A stretch of DNA of 64,000 bases from Actinomycetota bacterium (lineage in GTDB: Bacteria; Actinomycetota; Geothermincolia; Geothermincolales; RBG-13-55-18): assembly GCA_014360685.1 (NCBI GenBank), contig JACIXB010000021.1, positions 277,029 to 341,028 on the forward strand, in the 5' to 3' direction. A program made the position numbers and the translations under genes. The notes under the pieces are model-generated. The model was not told the DNA's origin and did not search any database. It was given only the letters and a program-made list of their open reading frames with translations. Below are positions 43,466 through 52,711 of the stretch, in pieces (position 1 is the stretch's first letter; each line of letters opens with the position of its first letter).

Positions 43466-44479
43466 TTGATCGTGGTCATGTCCGAAGGCGCCAGCCGCGA
43501 ACAGATCGAAGCGGTGATGCGCAAGATCGAGGAGTTAGGCCTCAAGACCCATCCCATCTACGGTGTCCGCAAGACGGTCATCGGCGTCATCGGCGATGAC
43601 AAGACCAAAATCGTGGAGACCATGGCCGGATATCCCGGCGTGGAGCAGATAATCCCCATCCTCAAGCCCTACAAGTTCGCCGCCCGCGAAACCCATCCCC
43701 AGGACACGGTGATAGAGGTGGCGGGAGTGCGGATAGGCGGCGACAGGGTGGTGGTCATGGCCGGACCATGCGCGGTGGAAAGCCGCGAACAGATAATCAA
43801 CACCGCCCGGCTGGTGAAGATGGCCGGGGGATCCATACTCCGCGGCGGGGCTTTCAAGCCGCGCACCAGCCCCTACAGCTTCCAGGGGTTGGGAGAAGAG
43901 GGATTGCGCTACCTGGCCGAAGCCCGCGAGGAGACCGGCCTCCCGGTGGTCACCGAGTTGACCGATCCCCGCCTCATCGATCTCTTCTGCCAGTATACGG
44001 ACATCATCCAGGTGGGGGCGCGCAACATGCAGAACTTCGTCCTGCTCACGGAGATAGGCCGCAGCGGACACCCCGTGCTTTTGAAACGCGGCCCCAGCTC
44101 CAGGATAGAAGACCTTCTCCTGGCCGCGGAGTACATCATCAAGGAGGGCAACCGGAACATCATCCTCTGCGAGAGGGGCATCAGCACCTTCGAGACCTAC
44201 ACCCGCAACACCCTGGACCTTTCCGCGGTGGCGGCCCTGAAGAAACTTACACACCTGCCGGTGGTGGTGGATCCCAGCCACTCGGTGGGCATCGCCTCGC
44301 TGGTTCCCGCCATGTCCCTGGCCGCGGTGGCGGCGGGCGCGGACGGCCTGCTCATCGAGATCCATCCCAACCCCAACGCCGCCCTGTGCGACGGTCCGCA
44401 ATCCCTGGATTTCGAGACCTTCTCCAACCTCGTGAGCAAGCTGCGCAAGGTGGCCGCGGCCATCGGGAGATCCCTCTGA
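43466..44479 (+). CDS. aroF: 3-deoxy-7-phosphoheptulonate synthase (DAHP synthase, type I-beta)
   Basis: The first enzyme of the shikimate pathway. TTG at 43466, with GAGGTGA 5 nt upstream, gives 337 residues starting MIVVMSEGAS, the expected start of this subtype and close to the Thermotoga enzyme (338). An N-terminal ferredoxin-like regulatory domain (about 1-70) precedes the barrel. The barrel has GPCAVES, GGAFKPRTSPYSFQGLG, IGARNMQN-type (VGARNMQN), LLKRG, ILCERG and DPSHSVG. The N-terminal domain in relatives mediates feedback by aromatic amino acids. Confidence 0.95.
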   Translation: MIVVMSEGASREQIEAVMRKIEELGLKTHPIYGVRKTVIGVIGDDKTKIVETMAGYPGVEQIIPILKPYKFAARETHPQDTVIEVAGVRIGGDRVVVMAGPCAVESREQIINTARLVKMAGGSILRGGAFKPRTSPYSFQGLGEEGLRYLAEAREETGLPVVTELTDPRLIDLFCQYTDIIQVGARNMQNFVLLTEIGRSGHPVLLKRGPSSRIEDLLLAAEYIIKEGNRNIILCERGISTFETYTRNTLDLSAVAALKKLTHLPVVVDPSHSVGIASLVPAMSLAAVAAGADGLLIEIHPNPNAALCDGPQSLDFETFSNLVSKLRKVAAAIGRSL

Positions 44480-44612
44480 AGCCCGAAGCGCTCCCCGCGC
44501 GGCAAGCGTGAAACTCGCCTCCGTCCCCGGCTGGAAAGCAGCACTCCGCCCCTTGGGGGAACTTTTCACGCCCCGAAAACAACTCCCCGTCTCCCGTGCG
44601 CGGCGATTTGCC

Positions 44613-45290
44613 TCACAGGGAATAAAAGGAAAGCTCGGGCATGCCCTGGATGGAGCACACGAAGTCCTGCTGCAGGTCCTCCTTGAGGGGGAACCTCTCC
44701 AGAAAAAGGTTCACCTCCACCCGGTGGTCCCGCTCTTCGGTGCGCAGGGGATTGGGTATGGTCAGGAAGGGTTGTAGCTCGGTGAAAGCGGCGTGCAGCT
44801 CATCCATCAGGTTGCGGTCCTGGTCCCGGAAGATGCCCGCCAGGGAGAACTGGGTCGCGTACTCGAAGAAAACCACCCTGGCAACGCCGATCAGCTTACG
44901 CCGGTAGGAAAACCCGTACACCTCCAAGGGAGAGATAATTTCCGGCCTCCGGAAATCGTCGGGGCCCATCAACCTGAAACCGGGTACCGACTCCTCCAGC
45001 GCGGAGACCACTTCCTCCGCCTCGTGGCCCTCCCCGGCCAGGCAGGTGATGCCCTTGAGTACCACGCCGCCGGCGATGATGACCTTGGACTGGGCCGGCC
45101 TGGCCGCCAGCAGGCCGCGGTCTATGAGGGCCAGGCCCTCATCCTCCTCCAGGAACTTCTGTAGATTATCCATGTCCATCCCGAAGGCGTAGAGGTTCAC
45201 CCTCTGCCAGCCCTCGTGTTGGTGGCGGGCCAGGACGCCCACCCCGGGCGTTCCCCGGTAGGCATAGAAAAAAGCCCTGTGCTTGACCAT
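44613..45290 (-). CDS. Protein of unknown function, 225 residues
   Basis: ATG at 45290 follows AAAGGAT; an ATG 30 bp upstream is possible. It starts MVKHRAFFYAYRGTPGVGVL and contains FGMDMDNLQKFLEEDEGL and VVLKGITCLAGEGHEAEEVV. The C-terminus reads FVCSIQGMPELSFYSL. Composition is ordinary soluble alpha/beta. I do not recognise the family. It is convergent with aroF. Confidence 0.7.
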   Translation of the reverse strand: MVKHRAFFYAYRGTPGVGVLARHQHEGWQRVNLYAFGMDMDNLQKFLEEDEGLALIDRGLLAARPAQSKVIIAGGVVLKGITCLAGEGHEAEEVVSALEESVPGFRLMGPDDFRRPEIISPLEVYGFSYRRKLIGVARVVFFEYATQFSLAGIFRDQDRNLMDELHAAFTELQPFLTIPNPLRTEERDHRVEVNLFLERFPLKEDLQQDFVCSIQGMPELSFYSL

Positions 45291-45555
45291 GATCCTTTCC
45301 GCCTCCACGACCGCACGCATAAAATCCGCGCGCTACGCGATCCCCTCCTCGCCGCTTGAGCAACATTACTTTCGACATATTTAATATATTTTTCTCGACC
45401 GCCGCTGTGATACCTTTTATAGGAGGCGGCACGGAATCGGGGCCTGTAGGCGGGCAAAGCCCCGCCCAGGGCCCGGCCTTGCCAAGGGTCCCCGTACCGT
45501 ACGTTCCGGTCCGGGAAGGTTTTTTTGACCCCGTCAAGGACAGGAGGTGCCTGGA
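45291..45555. other. Divergent intergenic region with an AT-rich core
   Basis: The stretch 45360-45425 contains ATATTTAATATATTTTTC and similar AT runs, unusual in this chromosome. It probably holds promoters for both flanking divergent genes, but I cannot assign exact boxes. GC-rich inverted segments near 45440-45480 do not form a clear terminator. Confidence 0.4.
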
Positions 45556-46182
45556 GTGATTCGCTTCTGGATCGGTTGGCCCATCTTCCGCGTGGTGGCC
45601 CTCTTCTACCGTTACCGTTGCTCGGGTTACGAGAACGTTCCCCGCAAGGGGCCCCTTCTGGTGGTGGCCAATCACAACAGCCGCAAGGACCCGGTGGCCA
45701 TAAACCTGGCCCTCAAGCGCCCGGTGCGCTTCATGGCCAAGAAGGAGGCCTTCGATCCCCGCAACAGCCTGTTCGAGTGCCTTATGGTGCGCATCTTCTT
45801 CGCCTATCCCGTGGACCGGGAAAGGCCAGGCCCGGAGGCCGTCCGCCGCACCGTGGAATACCTGGAGCGGGGGGAATGCGTGGGCATTTTCCCCGAGGGC
45901 ACCCGCCACGATGACTCCAAGCTCTACCCCTTCACCCACGGGGCGGCCTACTTCGCATGGAAGACCGGGGTTCCCGTCCTCCCCGTCGGCATCACCGAGG
46001 ATAAGGGGAAGGATTACCACATCAACATCGGCAAGCCTTTCCGGGTCCCCAAGCTGGAGGGCAGGCCGCACAAGGTCCTCCCGGAGCTCACCCGCCTGAT
46101 ACGGGATAAAGTCCGGGAGCTCCTGCCCCCGGACTGGGAAGTCCTGGAAGAAGAGGAAGGATCCATTCAGGTTCCGCAGTAG
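45556..46182 (+). CDS. plsC: 1-acyl-sn-glycerol-3-phosphate acyltransferase (PlsC family)
   Basis: 208 residues from GTG 45556, which has AGGAGG 8 nt upstream. The acyltransferase motif NHNSRKDPV (HX4D) is near 37, followed by FMAKKEAFD, FPEGTR near 117 and VPVLPVGI. An N-terminal amphipathic/hydrophobic helix (FWIGWPIFRVVALF) anchors it to the membrane. It would place the second acyl chain in phosphatidic acid synthesis. The 3' end overlaps the convergent ThDP enzyme gene by 16 bp. Confidence 0.9.
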   Translation: MIRFWIGWPIFRVVALFYRYRCSGYENVPRKGPLLVVANHNSRKDPVAINLALKRPVRFMAKKEAFDPRNSLFECLMVRIFFAYPVDRERPGPEAVRRTVEYLERGECVGIFPEGTRHDDSKLYPFTHGAAYFAWKTGVPVLPVGITEDKGKDYHINIGKPFRVPKLEGRPHKVLPELTRLIRDKVRELLPPDWEVLEEEEGSIQVPQ

Positions 46183-47906
46183 GGCTCCGGGCAACCCTTC
46201 AGCCAGAGCTGAACGATCATCTGGAAGAGCACCGGCACGTCAAGGTTGGCCTCCTTGTCCACCACGGCGTCGATTACCGTAGGGCGGTCGGAGGACGCCG
46301 CCTCCTCCAGCGCGGGGCGGATGTCCTCGGGGTCCTCCACCCGGATACCCCGCGCCCCCATGGCCTCGGCCAGGAGGTCGTGGCGGATCTCCCCGAACTC
46401 CACGCCGCAATACCGCTGCCCGAAGGCGGCGTGCTGCGCTCCCTTGATCATCCCCCAGGCGCTGTCATTGGCGATGATGTCGATTACGGGCAGCTTGTAA
46501 CGCACCGCGGTCTCGATGTCCTGGCAGTTGATCATGAAGGACCCGTCGCCGTGTATGATGTACACCGGCCGGTCGGGATTGGCGAGCTTGGCCCCCATGG
46601 CGAAGCCGATGCCCACCCCCAGCTGGCCGGTGCCCTCGGCGAAGAGATAGGATCGGGGATGGTATACCCTTCCGGCGATGTTGGTCCACAGGGCGGTGTT
46701 GCCGCCGTCCATGACCAGGATGCCGTCCCGGCCCAGGAACTCCACCGCCTCGGTCACCAGGCGCAGGGGGTGGATGGGCTTGGCGTCGGAGCGGGCCATC
46801 TCCTGGTAGGAGCTCAAGGCCTGTTCCTCCAGTTCGCGGTAGCCGGCCATGAAATCGCGCGGGGCTTCCACCGGTCCGGTTTCCTTTTTCACCCGTTCGA
46901 TGATCTGGCGCAGCACCGCCTTGGCATCCCCCACTATTCCCAGGTCGAACTCCCGGTTGAGGCCGATGTTGGAGGGGTCTATGTCCACGTAGATGAACTT
47001 CTGTGTGGACGGATCCCCCCACATGTTGGGCTGTCCCCAGAAATCCAACTCCGACATGGTGCAGCCCACGTTGAGCACCAGGTCGGATGTGGACTCGGCC
47101 ATGATGGCCCCCATGCCCTTGGGCAGGAGCAAGAGGGGATGGTCCTCGGGGAGGGTTCCGCGACCGGAGACGCTGGTGGTCACCGGGATCTGCAGGTATT
47201 CCGCCAGCTCCCTCACCTCCTCCCAGGCCTTGGAGCGCATAACCCCGCCCCCGGCGTGTATGAGGGGCTTCTCGGCGGAAAGGAGCATCTCCACCGCCCT
47301 GTCCACCGCCTCCGGGTCACCATATGGCCGGATCTCGGTGCGGTAACGTTCCGGGGGCAGGAAGACCTTCTCGTCGATCTCCCCGTTCTGGAAGAGGACG
47401 TCCACGTTGAAGTCCAGGTGAACGGGTCCCGGCCTCCCGGTGGTGGCCTCCCGGAAGGCCCAGTGCACCAGGTCGGGGATGCGGTCCCAGCGGTTCACCA
47501 AGGCGTTCCACTTGGTGATGGGCTTGAATAGGTTGACCTGATCCAGCTGCTGCTGGGAACCCTTGAAGGGATAGGAACGGTCGGAGTGGATCTGCGGGGT
47601 GATGACCACCATGGGTATGCTGTCGTTGTAGGCCACGTAGACCCCCGCCACCAGGTTGGCCGCGCCGGGGCCCACCGTCCCCGTGCATACCCCCACCATG
47701 TCCGAGGTCCGGGAGACGGCGTCGGCCATGTGCGCGGCCACCGCCTCGTGGTGGGTCATCACGAACTCCATCCCGTTGGGACGTCCCACGCGGGCGATGG
47801 CGTCGGTGAAGGTACACAGCTGGCCGCCCGGAATGCCGAACACCCACCTCACGCCCTCCTTGAGCAGCGCCCGTACCAGAACCTCTCCGCCGTTCATCAG
47901 GGTCAT
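46167..47906 (-). CDS. ThDP-dependent enzyme, acetolactate synthase-like
   Basis: 579 residues in the three-domain pyruvate-oxidase fold. The N-terminal PYR domain has IPGGQ and the cofactor-activating Glu54 (THHEAVAAHMAD). The middle domain follows, then the C-terminal PP domain with GDGSFMINCQDIETAVRYKL and ANDSAWG, the Mg-ThDP motif. It could be a catabolic acetolactate synthase or a related 2-oxoacid decarboxylase/lyase. No small regulatory subunit (ilvN/ilvH) or ilvC is adjacent, so biosynthetic IlvB is not supported. Chosen ATG has AGGAGG 7 nt upstream. Confidence 0.85.
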   Translation of the reverse strand: MTLMNGGEVLVRALLKEGVRWVFGIPGGQLCTFTDAIARVGRPNGMEFVMTHHEAVAAHMADAVSRTSDMVGVCTGTVGPGAANLVAGVYVAYNDSIPMVVITPQIHSDRSYPFKGSQQQLDQVNLFKPITKWNALVNRWDRIPDLVHWAFREATTGRPGPVHLDFNVDVLFQNGEIDEKVFLPPERYRTEIRPYGDPEAVDRAVEMLLSAEKPLIHAGGGVMRSKAWEEVRELAEYLQIPVTTSVSGRGTLPEDHPLLLLPKGMGAIMAESTSDLVLNVGCTMSELDFWGQPNMWGDPSTQKFIYVDIDPSNIGLNREFDLGIVGDAKAVLRQIIERVKKETGPVEAPRDFMAGYRELEEQALSSYQEMARSDAKPIHPLRLVTEAVEFLGRDGILVMDGGNTALWTNIAGRVYHPRSYLFAEGTGQLGVGIGFAMGAKLANPDRPVYIIHGDGSFMINCQDIETAVRYKLPVIDIIANDSAWGMIKGAQHAAFGQRYCGVEFGEIRHDLLAEAMGARGIRVEDPEDIRPALEEAASSDRPTVIDAVVDKEANLDVPVLFQMIVQLWLKGCPEPYCGT

Positions 47907-48103
47907 GACCATACCTCCTCTTCACTTGGACTCCTGCCGACGGATCCCTGCCAAGCCCCAAAGCTCGGAGCAGCCTCTCCCATTATATGCGCGCGGGGCC
48001 GCGCCACCAAAGGGCCATATGCCTCATCCATTTCCCCATGGGCCGCCCGCCGGGAATGAGGGTCGTATATTCCCCTCTTTTTCCGGCCGCCTTTTTCTTG
48101 CCC

Positions 48104-49039
48104 CTACTCCGGCTCACCGCCACGGGGAAGAACCGCGCGCCCCGGGCCCCTTCCCCACCTCCCCGCCGGCGGTCTTCCCTCGACCAATTCCTCCTGATCC
48201 CGTACGGCCACGAACTGCAAGCGGCGGGTCTTCGCACCCGGTTTGCCCAGTCCGGCGAAGTCCAACACCTCCACCTTGCGGAATCCCACCTCCTCGAGGA
48301 GGGAAACCAGGAGCTCGGCGGGATAGGCCCTCTCGCGGTGCACCTCCACCCATGTTCCCTCCCCTCCCTTCTCCCTTCCCAGGCGCATGGTGAGGGTGGC
48401 GGTGGAGGTTGCTTCTTCCCATTCGCTCCTCCAGGTAAGGCGCCATTCCCCGATACGGAAGGACCATTCCGCGTCGTCGCTTCCCTCTCTCAACTGGTAG
48501 GCGGTGTTGACGTCGAAGAGGAGGCGGCCTCCCGCTTCCAGCGCGCGGGCGAATGAGGAGGCCGCCCGTCGCACGTCATCCACGGCGAGGAGATGGTTCA
48601 GCGAATCGGTGGCGCAAAGGAGGGTCCGTACCTTCCACGGCAGGTAAAGGTAGCGCATGTCCTGGCGGAGGAGGGCCGCGCGCGCGCATCCCCTGAGGCG
48701 CGCGGCGGCCAGCCGCAACATCTCCTCGGAACGGTCCACGCCGATCACCCGGCTCCCCCGCCGAGCCAGGTACGCCGTGGCCAGGCCCGTACCGCAGGCC
48801 ACGTCGGCCACCCTGTCCAGCTGGAGTTCATACCTCCTGGCCAAGCGTTCGAAGTTCTCCGCCCAGAGCTGGTGAAGGACCTCGCCCACCAGGCGGTCGT
48901 AGAGGAGCGAGGACAAGCGGTAGGGAGGGATTCCGACGTCCCCTTTTCCGCCCCCGTACCCGACCCCTTTTCCTCCAGGCCCTCTGGCCGCACCGGAGGT
49001 ATCAGGCAGGTTTATCCGGGGTCGTGCCTCGTGTTCCAT
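48104..49039 (-). CDS. Class I SAM-dependent methyltransferase
   Basis: 311 residues from ATG 49039, with GGAG 8 nt upstream. Motif I is VADVACGTGLATAYLARRG, followed by VIGVDRSEEML and LCATDSLNHL. A beta-rich insertion covers about 170-225. The N-terminal 40 and C-terminal 25 residues are Gly/Pro/Arg-rich and probably disordered. The substrate cannot be deduced. It overlaps the preceding FMN-reductase-like gene by 28 bp, so the two are probably linked. Confidence 0.85.
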   Translation of the reverse strand: MEHEARPRINLPDTSGAARGPGGKGVGYGGGKGDVGIPPYRLSSLLYDRLVGEVLHQLWAENFERLARRYELQLDRVADVACGTGLATAYLARRGSRVIGVDRSEEMLRLAAARLRGCARAALLRQDMRYLYLPWKVRTLLCATDSLNHLLAVDDVRRAASSFARALEAGGRLLFDVNTAYQLREGSDDAEWSFRIGEWRLTWRSEWEEATSTATLTMRLGREKGGEGTWVEVHRERAYPAELLVSLLEEVGFRKVEVLDFAGLGKPGAKTRRLQFVAVRDQEELVEGRPPAGRWGRGPGRAVLPRGGEPE

Positions 49040-49647
49040 CGATCTTCTCCGCTCGACCAAAGCCGAAGGTTCCCGCCCCACTCCCTGGCCTTTTCCAAGG
49101 CCCCGCCCACCTCCCTTATGGCGCCGGCCGCATCCACGCCGGCGTAGGTCTGGGATCCCCATTCCCTCACCCGGATGACGTGGAAGAAATAGGCCACCGT
49201 GGGCCGGGTGCAACGGAAGGTCTCCGGGACGTCCCTCCCGCAGCAGGAGATGAAAAGCCCCTTTCTCCGGGCCGCGAACTCCTCGGTCACCGGGTGGGAT
49301 TTGAGCACGTAGGTCAGGGCCCAGAAACGCTGGCAGCGGTCGATGAGGGCCTTGGCCTGCGCGCAGATGTTCATGGAGAAGATGGGGGCTGCCAGGACCA
49401 CCGCTCCCGCCCGCTCCAGGTGCGGGTATATGACCTGCATATCGTCTTTCTGTACGCATTCACCGTCACGCGCGCAGGCGTCGCACCCCCGGCAGGGACG
49501 GATATCCATCTCCGCCACCCGGAAGGTCACCGGCTCCACACCTCCCTCCACGGCCCCTTCCACCAGAGAATCCAGGAGTAGTGAGGTATTGCCGCGGCGC
49601 CGCGGGCTGGTGTAAAGGGCCAGGAGGTATCGGTTCTCGGGCTCCAT
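49012..49647 (-). CDS. NADPH-dependent FMN reductase-like iron-sulfur flavoprotein
   Basis: 211 residues with a flavodoxin fold. The FMN phosphate loop is SPRRRGNTS near 14. CRGCDACARDGECVQKDDM at 52-70 has the compact cysteine motif of iron-sulfur flavoproteins (ISF), where the cysteines bind a 4Fe-4S cluster. AAPIFSMNICAQAKALIDR follows. Likely a cytosolic electron carrier or quinone/FMN reductase in anaerobes. The substrate is unknown. Confidence 0.88.
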   Translation of the reverse strand: MEPENRYLLALYTSPRRRGNTSLLLDSLVEGAVEGGVEPVTFRVAEMDIRPCRGCDACARDGECVQKDDMQVIYPHLERAGAVVLAAPIFSMNICAQAKALIDRCQRFWALTYVLKSHPVTEEFAARRKGLFISCCGRDVPETFRCTRPTVAYFFHVIRVREWGSQTYAGVDAAGAIREVGGALEKAREWGGNLRLWSSGEDRWNTRHDPG

Positions 49648-49679
49648 CCCTCGCTCCAGTGGCGCGGAAATCCACAGCC

Positions 49680-50375
49680 TCAGGCCACGGGTCCTAAAAG
49701 GCCCTGCATCTCGCGCAGCAGGCGTTCGTGTTCCTGCCGCAATCTCTGGTATTCCCTGCGCCTCTCGTCCAATAGTCGGTCCAGGCGCCTTATCTCCTCC
49801 ACGATCTCCCCCTCCCGTCGCTCCACCTCGGAGAGCTTGGATCGCAGGTCTTCCAGGCGCTCGCCCCGCACTATGGCGGAGGCTATCTGCTTGATGAGGG
49901 TGTTCAGGAGAAAGAGGTCGAACTCCCCGAAGGCCTGCCCACGCTTGGTGTTGAGGTTGAGCACCCCCAGGAGCTCGCCCTCGGCGATTATGGGAACGCT
50001 TAGGGCGTCGGACACCTTGCGCCTGGTCCGCAGCCGCGGATCCATGAGGTCGTCCAGGAGGAGCATCCCCTCCCTCCTCTCCGCCACCAGGCCGGCTATG
50101 CCCTCGCCCACCCTGGTGCGGGCCTTCTCCACCACCTCCCGGCGCAAGCCGTGGGCGGCCTTGATGACCAGGGTATCGCTTCCCGGAGGGTCGATGAGCA
50201 TAATGGAACCCGAGGAGGCCTCCATGACCTCCAGGGCGCCCTTGAGTATGCTCTGCAGCAGGTTCTGCATGTCGCGGAAGGACATGATCTGTTCGTTGAG
50301 GCGCCAGATCATGTCCAGTTCCTTTATCTTCCGGATGTACCTCTCCTCTCCCCCCTCAGCTCCGCCGCCCTCCAT
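49680..50375 (-). CDS. GAF-domain protein with C-terminal coiled coil
   Basis: 231 residues. A GAF domain (about 35-170: LQSILKGALEVMEASSGSIM, VGEGIAGLVAERREGMLLLD, ALSVPIIAEGELLGVLNLN) is followed by a long Glu/Arg-rich heptad helix (about 175-225). No catalytic output is present. It is probably a ligand or redox sensor that signals through dimerisation. It begins 16 bp after the BadF-like gene and is likely in one transcript with it. Confidence 0.85.
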   Translation of the reverse strand: MEGGGAEGGEERYIRKIKELDMIWRLNEQIMSFRDMQNLLQSILKGALEVMEASSGSIMLIDPPGSDTLVIKAAHGLRREVVEKARTRVGEGIAGLVAERREGMLLLDDLMDPRLRTRRKVSDALSVPIIAEGELLGVLNLNTKRGQAFGEFDLFLLNTLIKQIASAIVRGERLEDLRSKLSEVERREGEIVEEIRRLDRLLDERRREYQRLRQEHERLLREMQGLLGPVA

Positions 50376-50391
50376 TCCTTTCACCCCCGCC

Positions 50392-51189
50392 TCAAGCACT
50401 ACCCGCTTTCCTCGCCGCTATCACCGCCGCCCCCAAGGCCCCTATCACCTGGGGGTCCATCCCCAGGTCCTCCACTTTCACCTGGAGCCTTCTCTCCAGG
50501 GACAGGATGAGGCCCCGGTTCTTGGCGCAACCGCCGGACACGGAGGCTCCCCCGCCCAGCCCTACCTTGCGCACCAGCACGGCCAGGCGGGAGGCGATGG
50601 CCTCGTTAATGCCCGCGGCGATGTCCTCGAGGGCCACTCCCTCGTTGAGGAGGGTTATGACCTCGGACTCAGCGAAAACGCTGCACTGGCTGGTGATCTG
50701 TGCCGGCTTCCTTGAATGCAGGGACAGGTTGGTCAGTTCTTCCAGGGAGACCTCCAGCACGCGGGCCATGGCCTCGAAAAACCTGCCCGTTCCCGCCGCG
50801 CACTTGTCGTTCATGGCGAAATCCACCACCCGTCCCTGGGAGTTGATGCGTATGACCTTGCAATCCTGCCCCCCGATGTCTATCAGGGTGCGCTCTCCAG
50901 GCCGGAGAAAAAAGGCACCCAGCCCGTGGCAGGTGATCTCGGAGACGTTCTCGTCGGCGAAGGGGATGCGCACCCGGCCGTATCCGGTCCCGACCACGTA
51001 AGCGATTTCCCCGCGGGACGTAATCCCCGCTCCCCGCATGGCCAGCTCCAAAGCTTGCTCGGCGGTGATCTCCGGCCTTACCGCGCAGGGGATGACTGAA
51101 TAACCGAGCACCTCCTCTCCCCGCATGAGAAGGGCCTTGCCCGTGGTGGAACCCACGTCGCAACCGGCTACCAGCAGCGGGCCGGCCAT
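50392..51189 (-). CDS. BadF/HgdC-type CoA-dehydratase activase (ASKHA ATPase)
   Basis: 265 residues with the ASKHA nucleotide fold: GCDVGSTTGKALL (9-21), DIGGQDCK (104-111) and GGCAKN near 222. The cysteines that bridge a 4Fe-4S cluster across the homodimer are C130 (NDKCAAGTGRF) and C169 (SQCSVFAESE). Such activases energise electrons for 2-hydroxyacyl-CoA dehydratases or benzoyl-CoA reductases. The catalytic subunits are not in this window. ATG 51189 is the conventional start; ATGs at 51198 and 51228 are possible. Confidence 0.9.
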   Translation of the reverse strand: MAGPLLVAGCDVGSTTGKALLMRGEEVLGYSVIPCAVRPEITAEQALELAMRGAGITSRGEIAYVVGTGYGRVRIPFADENVSEITCHGLGAFFLRPGERTLIDIGGQDCKVIRINSQGRVVDFAMNDKCAAGTGRFFEAMARVLEVSLEELTNLSLHSRKPAQITSQCSVFAESEVITLLNEGVALEDIAAGINEAIASRLAVLVRKVGLGGGASVSGGCAKNRGLILSLERRLQVKVEDLGMDPQVIGALGAAVIAARKAGSA

Positions 51190-51707
51190 TCCCAACATCA
51201 CCTCCCGCGCGCCCTTTCCGGGCCGCATCCTCTATCCTAAACCAGCAATCATTCTACCAGAAGCGATTCCCACCCTCCCGGGGATCATCCGCCGGCGGGG
51301 TTGACCGCCGCCCCGCTCCGACGCATGCGGGCTGGGACGGCCAAGGGGCGGCGGGGGCTTGCGTCCGCCGATCCCGATACGACGGTGACGTGGCGGACGC
51401 GGGAAATACCCGCGAAGGGGTACGAGGAAGCGGGGCGGGTCTCCAGGCGCGGTCCGTCCTGTTTTTCGTCATACCCCGGTGATAGCATTAAGGCACCGGG
51501 TCGCGGCCCACCGCGGGTCAACGCTTGGTGGCAGCGGTTTCCCAATCGAGGGCCACCTTCCCGGCCAAGAAAGGGAAGCGGGGAAGACCCGGCGTTTAAG
51601 GACCCTCCCGCCGGGGATTTCGGGTGTGCCCCGCGGCCTCACCGGGGGAACATAGCGTTTGGTATATAAGGCACGAAAAGAAGATACGGGAAAGCGAGGG
51701 TAGGGGG
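51190..51707. other. Divergent intergenic region, about 520 bp
   Basis: No gene with codon character or ribosome binding site. Frames here are Arg/Pro/Gly-rich. A TATATAA at 51663-51669 may belong to the promoter of the thymidylate synthase-like gene, without a good -35. Confidence 0.35.
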
Positions 51708-52370
51708 ATGGAGATAACCTACATCGAGGCCAGGGACTTGCCGGACGCCTGGTTCCAGTGCGTGTACCACATCTTCGACAAGGGCAGGGAATACGTTATC
51801 GACCGGGGCAGTTTCAAGGGAAACCGCCGCCTGGAGTACGACTTCGTGGTGGTGAAGATAAAGTACCCCGAAACCCGCCCCCTGATTCCCGACATCCCTC
51901 CCGGCATCGGGTTGCCCCCTCCCACGGACATGGACTACGTGCACGAGTACCTGGAAAAGCTGTGTTCCTCCAGCTCCAAGGCGGAAAACGAGGACTATAC
52001 CTACGGGATGTACCTGGAGCACCAGATACAGGAGGTCATCCGCATGTACCGCGAGGAGGGATTCGGCACCAACCAGGCCTGCATGGCGGTTTGTGATCCC
52101 CAATCCATCTACCTCGACGACCCCCCCTGCCTCCGCCAGATAGACACCCGCATCTACCCCGAGGAGCGCAAGCTGCATTTCGTGGTCTATTTCCGTTCCT
52201 GGGATCTATGGGCCGGCTTCCCCTCCAACCTGGCGGGCATCCAACTCCTCAAGGAGTACATGGCGGAGGAGATCGGTGTGGAACCCGGGGAGACCATAGC
52301 CCTCTCCAAGGGCATGCACCTCTACGACTACGCTTGGGAGCTGGCCAAGATCCGCCTGGGCAAATCCTGA
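51708..52370 (+). CDS. Divergent thymidylate synthase-family protein (archaeal-type)
   Basis: 220 residues from ATG 51708 with AGGG upstream. The second half holds the family core: the catalytic Cys141 in DDPPCLRQID, then YFRSWDLWAGFPSNLAGIQL, matching the RSxD...G.P.N block of thymidylate/dUMP-methylating enzymes. The N-terminal half differs and GTNQACMAVCD replaces the usual region. It resembles the short archaeal-type ThyA homologues. The His after PPC is Leu. Could be a real thymidylate synthase or a related pyrimidine hydroxymethylase. It opens a plus-strand gene run. Confidence 0.75.
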   Translation: MEITYIEARDLPDAWFQCVYHIFDKGREYVIDRGSFKGNRRLEYDFVVVKIKYPETRPLIPDIPPGIGLPPPTDMDYVHEYLEKLCSSSSKAENEDYTYGMYLEHQIQEVIRMYREEGFGTNQACMAVCDPQSIYLDDPPCLRQIDTRIYPEERKLHFVVYFRSWDLWAGFPSNLAGIQLLKEYMAEEIGVEPGETIALSKGMHLYDYAWELAKIRLGKS

Positions 52371-52711
52371 ACCGGATCGCATAGAGGATGGGGGAAGGGA
52401 GCGGAAGGGAAGGCCGTGGCCATAGGGGCCGCTCGATGCCAAGTGCCAGGAAGCCGATGGAGATGACCCGAAAAAAGGAGGACGGGCGGGGAAGCCGGGG
52501 CCGTCAAGACCGCCTCTCCTCCGCGGCGCGGAAGAGAAGGGGGTAAAGAAACCGTCCGATCCGTGATATGCGCGTCACCTTCCTATATAATGGGATAATG
52601 CGGGTACCCGGCCACTAACATGCGCGGAACCCGGAGAAGGGGGAACCGGTCTTTGCGGCTGTGGCCCCCGGGGACGGTGGATATTTCTTTAACGCGGCGG
52701 GAAGGCAGGAG
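52371..52711. other. Leader region of the aminotransferase gene
   Basis: About 340 bp without a gene, containing the promoter at 52563-52591 and a leader of about 115 nt. No riboswitch fold was recognised. Confidence 0.4.
52563..52591 (+). promoter_or_regulatory. Promoter candidate of the aminotransferase operon
   Basis: GTGATA, 17 bp, perfect TATAAT at 52586-52591. Four of six positions match in the -35. Confidence 0.6.

Noticed and set aside
49040..49459. 140-residue N-terminal extension of the methyltransferase
   Set aside because: It is an out-of-frame reading of the overlapping FMN-reductase-like gene; the ATG at 49039 has its own ribosome binding site.
51301..51669. 122-codon plus-strand frame upstream of the thymidylate synthase-like gene
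   Set aside because: Composition (Arg, Pro, Gly) and lack of start signals indicate chance.
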